Assembly: GCA_964620045.1 (NCBI GenBank) | Contig: CAZUJL010000001.1 | Span: 248,001-312,000, forward strand | Length of the DNA: 64,000 bases | DNA from: VFKU01 sp964620045 | GTDB lineage: Bacteria > Hydrogenedentota > Hydrogenedentia > Hydrogenedentales > GCA-2746185 | Direction: 5' to 3' | In this document: positions 61,922 to 64,000 of the stretch, piece by piece | Numbering within the stretch: the first letter of the stretch is position 1 | Layout: each line of letters starts with the position of its first letter | Notes under the pieces: generated by a model | What the model saw: only the letters and a program-made list of their open reading frames with translations | Database searches by the model: none | What the model was told of the DNA's origin: nothing | Position numbers and translations under genes: made by a program

Positions 61922-62902
61922 TTAGGAAACTACACGCCGGCGCAGCGTAAACCCGGCCACCAGCGCGAGGATGATCAGCGCAGCCCCCAGGCCCACGTAG
62001 TCGAGCGCCGGCAGCGTCGCGACGACGTTCATTGGATACGTCGCGCTGGTCAGCGTCGTCTGCGAATTCGTAATCACGATCCGGTAGTCGGCCGCATCCG
62101 CGAAGTCGATCGGGTTGAACGTTAGCGTCAGCGAAGTCGCACCGGAAATGTTGCCGCCGTTGGACACGTTATTGAAGCCCGAGCCGAAATCGGCCTGCCA
62201 CTGGTAGGTCTCGTCGCCGAGCGTGTTGCTCAGCGTCACGCTGAGGGTCACCAGCGTGTTGTCGAGGTGCGAACCGACGCCGGACACGTTCGAAATGGAC
62301 AACTCCGGCAACACATTCGGATCGAGCGCCGCTGCAACATAACCACTCGCGCCGCCGCCGGGGTAGTACTCGGCGTATTCCTCGGCGTTGGTCGCACCAT
62401 CGCCGTCGGCGTCACCGTCGGGGCCAAGGTACGGGGCCAGCGCAAGGGCCAACGCGTAGTTACCGTTCATCGGATACCCGTAATCCGACGCAAACGCGCT
62501 GATCGCGTCAAAGGAATCGGTGCCCAGCATGGCGTAGCCGGCGGCGAACGTCGGCAAGGTCGGGAAGACGTTTGCCGGAATCGCCAGGTCCGTACTGGCG
62601 GACGCCAGCGCTTGCGTATATGCCGCGTGCACAGTCGTGTGGTCGGTGCCGCCCGTGCCCGTAAGATCGAGGCTGGCATTCGCCAGGATCGCCGAGATCA
62701 ACGCCATCTCGGCCGAATCGAGCTCGCCGTTGGGATTCAACTGCGAGGTCGGCGCGCCGTTGTTGTCGTCGGTGGTGGAATCCAGTCCGGCCGTATCCAT
62801 CGCATTGGCGAAATCGACCACGACCGAGGTCGCAGAGGCATTCGTGATTCCCATGGTGAACACGGCCAACGCCGCGCCCAACACCGCAAATTTTTTCAAC
62901 AT
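61922..62902 (-). CDS. Exported surface protein with calcium-loop segment and C-terminal anchor
   Basis: A 326-residue exported protein. Signal peptide MLKKFAVLGAALAVFTMGITNASA; helical middle with DSTTDDNNGAPTSQLNPNGELDSAEMA; a TSP3/dockerin-like Ca loop GPDGDADGDGATNAEEYAEYYPGGGASGY (about 186-212); an Ig-like beta domain (about 230-300, TYQWQADFGSGF); then VGLGAALIILALVAGF and RRRVVS, a hydrophobic helix plus Arg cluster as in sorting-type C-terminal anchors. Function unknown. AAGGGA precedes ATG 62902; a longer frame upstream lacks similarity. It converges on the large repeat protein. Confidence 0.78.
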   Translation of the reverse strand: MLKKFAVLGAALAVFTMGITNASATSVVVDFANAMDTAGLDSTTDDNNGAPTSQLNPNGELDSAEMALISAILANASLDLTGTGGTDHTTVHAAYTQALASASTDLAIPANVFPTLPTFAAGYAMLGTDSFDAISAFASDYGYPMNGNYALALALAPYLGPDGDADGDGATNAEEYAEYYPGGGASGYVAAALDPNVLPELSISNVSGVGSHLDNTLVTLSVTLSNTLGDETYQWQADFGSGFNNVSNGGNISGATSLTLTFNPIDFADAADYRIVITNSQTTLTSATYPMNVVATLPALDYVGLGAALIILALVAGFTLRRRVVS

Positions 62903-62993
62903 GATTCCAATCCCTTCCCGAAGGTTTGTACGACGCCGACAAAAAATGAGAGCGGTCACACGGCGAGACACTAAACGATGTCATCTATACACG

Positions 62994-63131
62994 TCAAGCA
63001 GGAAAAATGTCTTTCCATGCCCACCACACTGAAGCCCCGCCAATGACGATGCCCAGGGCCAGTATGATCACTATCCAGAGCAGCCTGACCAGAACATCCC
63101 GCCACGTATCCGGCGTCGGCGAATCGCTCAT
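62994..63131 (-). CDS. Small single-pass membrane protein (45 residues)
   Basis: A 45-residue protein MSDSPTPDTWRDVLVRLLWI followed by VIILALGIVIGGASVWWAWKDIFPA, with one hydrophobic helix from about 14 to 37 and a Trp-rich end. Its ATG overlaps the leuB stop codon by four bases (ATGA), so it is translated from the leuB message. Function unknown. The 42-residue membrane protein at 5771-5899 has a similar plan. A coupled small membrane protein after leuB is not a family hallmark that I know. Confidence 0.65.
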   Translation of the reverse strand: MSDSPTPDTWRDVLVRLLWIVIILALGIVIGGASVWWAWKDIFPA

Positions 63132-64000
63132 GCGCTCTCGGCGAGCTGCTCCAACACCTTTTCGCTGAACTGGCGCGTGGAAACAGGCTCGAGGCGGCCT
63201 TCGGGATCGCGCAGGTCTGCCGTCGTATAGCCCTGTCCGAACACGGCGCGCATCGCGTCCATGATGCGCTTGGCCTCGGCCGCCATGCCGAAACTCTTCT
63301 CCAGCATCAGCGCGACGCTGCCGATCATCGAGTACGGATTGGCAATCCCCTTGCCCGCGATGTCGGGCGCGCTGCCGTGGGAGGGTTCGTAGTAGCTCTT
63401 CTCGGTGCCGATGCACGCGGACGGCATCAGGCCGAGCGAGCCGAGCAATCCCCCGCCGAGATCGCTGAGGATGTCGCCAAACATATTTTCCATCACCATC
63501 ACGTCGAACTGGCGCGGATTCAGCACCAGTGCCGTGGCGGCGGCATCCACGATGATGTGCTTCACCTGAATGTCGGGATAATCCTTCGCGACTTCGTCCA
63601 ATATCTCGCACCACAACACGCTGGACTTCAGCACGTTGTTCTTGTGCACGTTGTGGACGATCTTCTTACGGCCGCGCGCTTCCTTGAAGGCCACGTGAAG
63701 AATCCGCGCGATCTGGTGTTCGTCGTAATCCAGCGTCTCGCGGACATACCGCGTGCCGTCGGCCTTCTTGCCAGTTTCCTTTTCGCCAAAATACAAGCCG
63801 CCGACGAGTTCGCGGATCATCATCATGTCGATGCCGCCCTCGACCACGCGCGCCTTGAGCGGCGAGAAGTGCGCGAGCTCCGCGGGCAAATACACTGGGC
63901 GGAAGTTCGCGTAGGTGTTGTATCGCCGGCGCAGCGGCAGCAGCGCGCCGCGCTCCGGCTGTTCGTCCACCGGAATTTTTTTCGATTCTTCGAAGCTCAG
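63128..64000 (-). CDS. leuB: 3-isopropylmalate dehydrogenase, C-terminal part (runs off right edge)
   Basis: The visible 290 residues cover most of LeuB (family length about 350-370); about 60-70 N-terminal residues lie beyond the edge. LSFEESKKIPVDEQ is the first visible stretch. It has the substrate/metal residues: LPLRRRYNTYANFRPVYLP, IRELVGGLYFG, VHKNNVLKSSVLWCE, MENMFGDILSDLGGGLLGSLGLMPSA and EPSHGSAPDIAGKGIANP. The Mg and NAD binding signature (NMFGDILSD) and the HGSAPDIAG loop are intact. It oxidatively decarboxylates 3-isopropylmalate in leucine synthesis. The stop overlaps the small membrane protein start. Confidence 0.95.
   Translation of the reverse strand: MSFEESKKIPVDEQPERGALLPLRRRYNTYANFRPVYLPAELAHFSPLKARVVEGGIDMMMIRELVGGLYFGEKETGKKADGTRYVRETLDYDEHQIARILHVAFKEARGRKKIVHNVHKNNVLKSSVLWCEILDEVAKDYPDIQVKHIIVDAAATALVLNPRQFDVMVMENMFGDILSDLGGGLLGSLGLMPSACIGTEKSYYEPSHGSAPDIAGKGIANPYSMIGSVALMLEKSFGMAAEAKRIMDAMRAVFGQGYTTADLRDPEGRLEPVSTRQFSEKVLEQLAESA

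Overview
The window reads as a chromosomal segment of a GC-rich, diderm (Gram-negative-type) bacterium. Diderm character is shown by an LptE-like lipoprotein, a BamD-like protein, lipoprotein signal peptides and many exported proteins. Two large H-X9-DG (DUF1559-type) prepilin-like proteins, a secreted protein with a GPDGDADGDG calcium-loop segment and a C-terminal hydrophobic-plus-arginine anchor, a type III glutamine synthetase and GTCCC-N3-GGGAC palindromes together suggest an uncultured lineage of the Planctomycetes / Hydrogenedentota kind. That placement is an inference from gene style only. No rRNA, CRISPR array, prophage or transposase gene was found.

Layout, left to right. 0-6 kb: start of an acyl-CoA dehydrogenase, a DinB-like protein, alpha/beta hydrolase plus thioredoxin reductase, tRNA-His, a GNAT protein, dienelactone hydrolase, quinone oxidoreductase and an unannotated 42-residue membrane protein. 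6-10.9 kb: two tandem type IV pilin-like genes behind a sigma-54 type promoter, a nested palindromic repeat cluster, phosphoglycerate mutase, a methyltransferase and a glycosyltransferase. 11-12.8 kb: a queuosine operon queE-queD-queF in which queD encodes two fused T-fold domains with complementary losses. 12.8-18 kb: a LolA-like/thioredoxin protein and a methionine-rich LolA-like partner, then OsmC, APS reductase and a YpdA-like reductase (sulfur and thiol metabolism). 18-25 kb: an alkaline-phosphatase-fold exported enzyme, an aldo/keto reductase relative, cytochrome P460, ComB, a GT39-like membrane glycosyltransferase and YhbY.

25-33 kb is the nitrogen block: type III glutamine synthetase and amtB-glnK, separated by an HTH-receiver regulator, an HD hydrolase and an AT-rich Mrr-like nuclease gene that looks acquired. 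33-39 kb: dnaG-rpoD, a CAU-anticodon tRNA and pntAB-pntB without the NAD-binding pntAA. 39-45 kb: a NagB-like protein with uxaC, tandem tatA, and the envelope cluster bamD-like/lptE/holA. 45-51 kb: cyclophilin lipoprotein, two HEAT-repeat proteins, shikimate kinase and two acetyltransferases.

50.6-58 kb is the most unusual region. A TetR-type regulator is divergent from a secreted c-heme/copper monooxygenase gene, followed on the same strand by a secreted epoxide-hydrolase-like gene, two paralogous Cys/His-rich small exported proteins, a DUF1559-type prepilin and a His-rich, CECC-containing sialidase-fold protein. A near-perfect TetR-style operator lies between the -35 and -10 of the monooxygenase promoter. 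I read this as a candidate uncharacterised periplasmic oxidation system. The window ends with a cluster of palindromes, a 1175-residue repeat protein, a surface-anchored protein and leuB, which runs off the right edge.

Also notable: the same ~48-nt hairpin-plus-tail element abuts both tRNA genes, on opposite sides and in opposite orientation.
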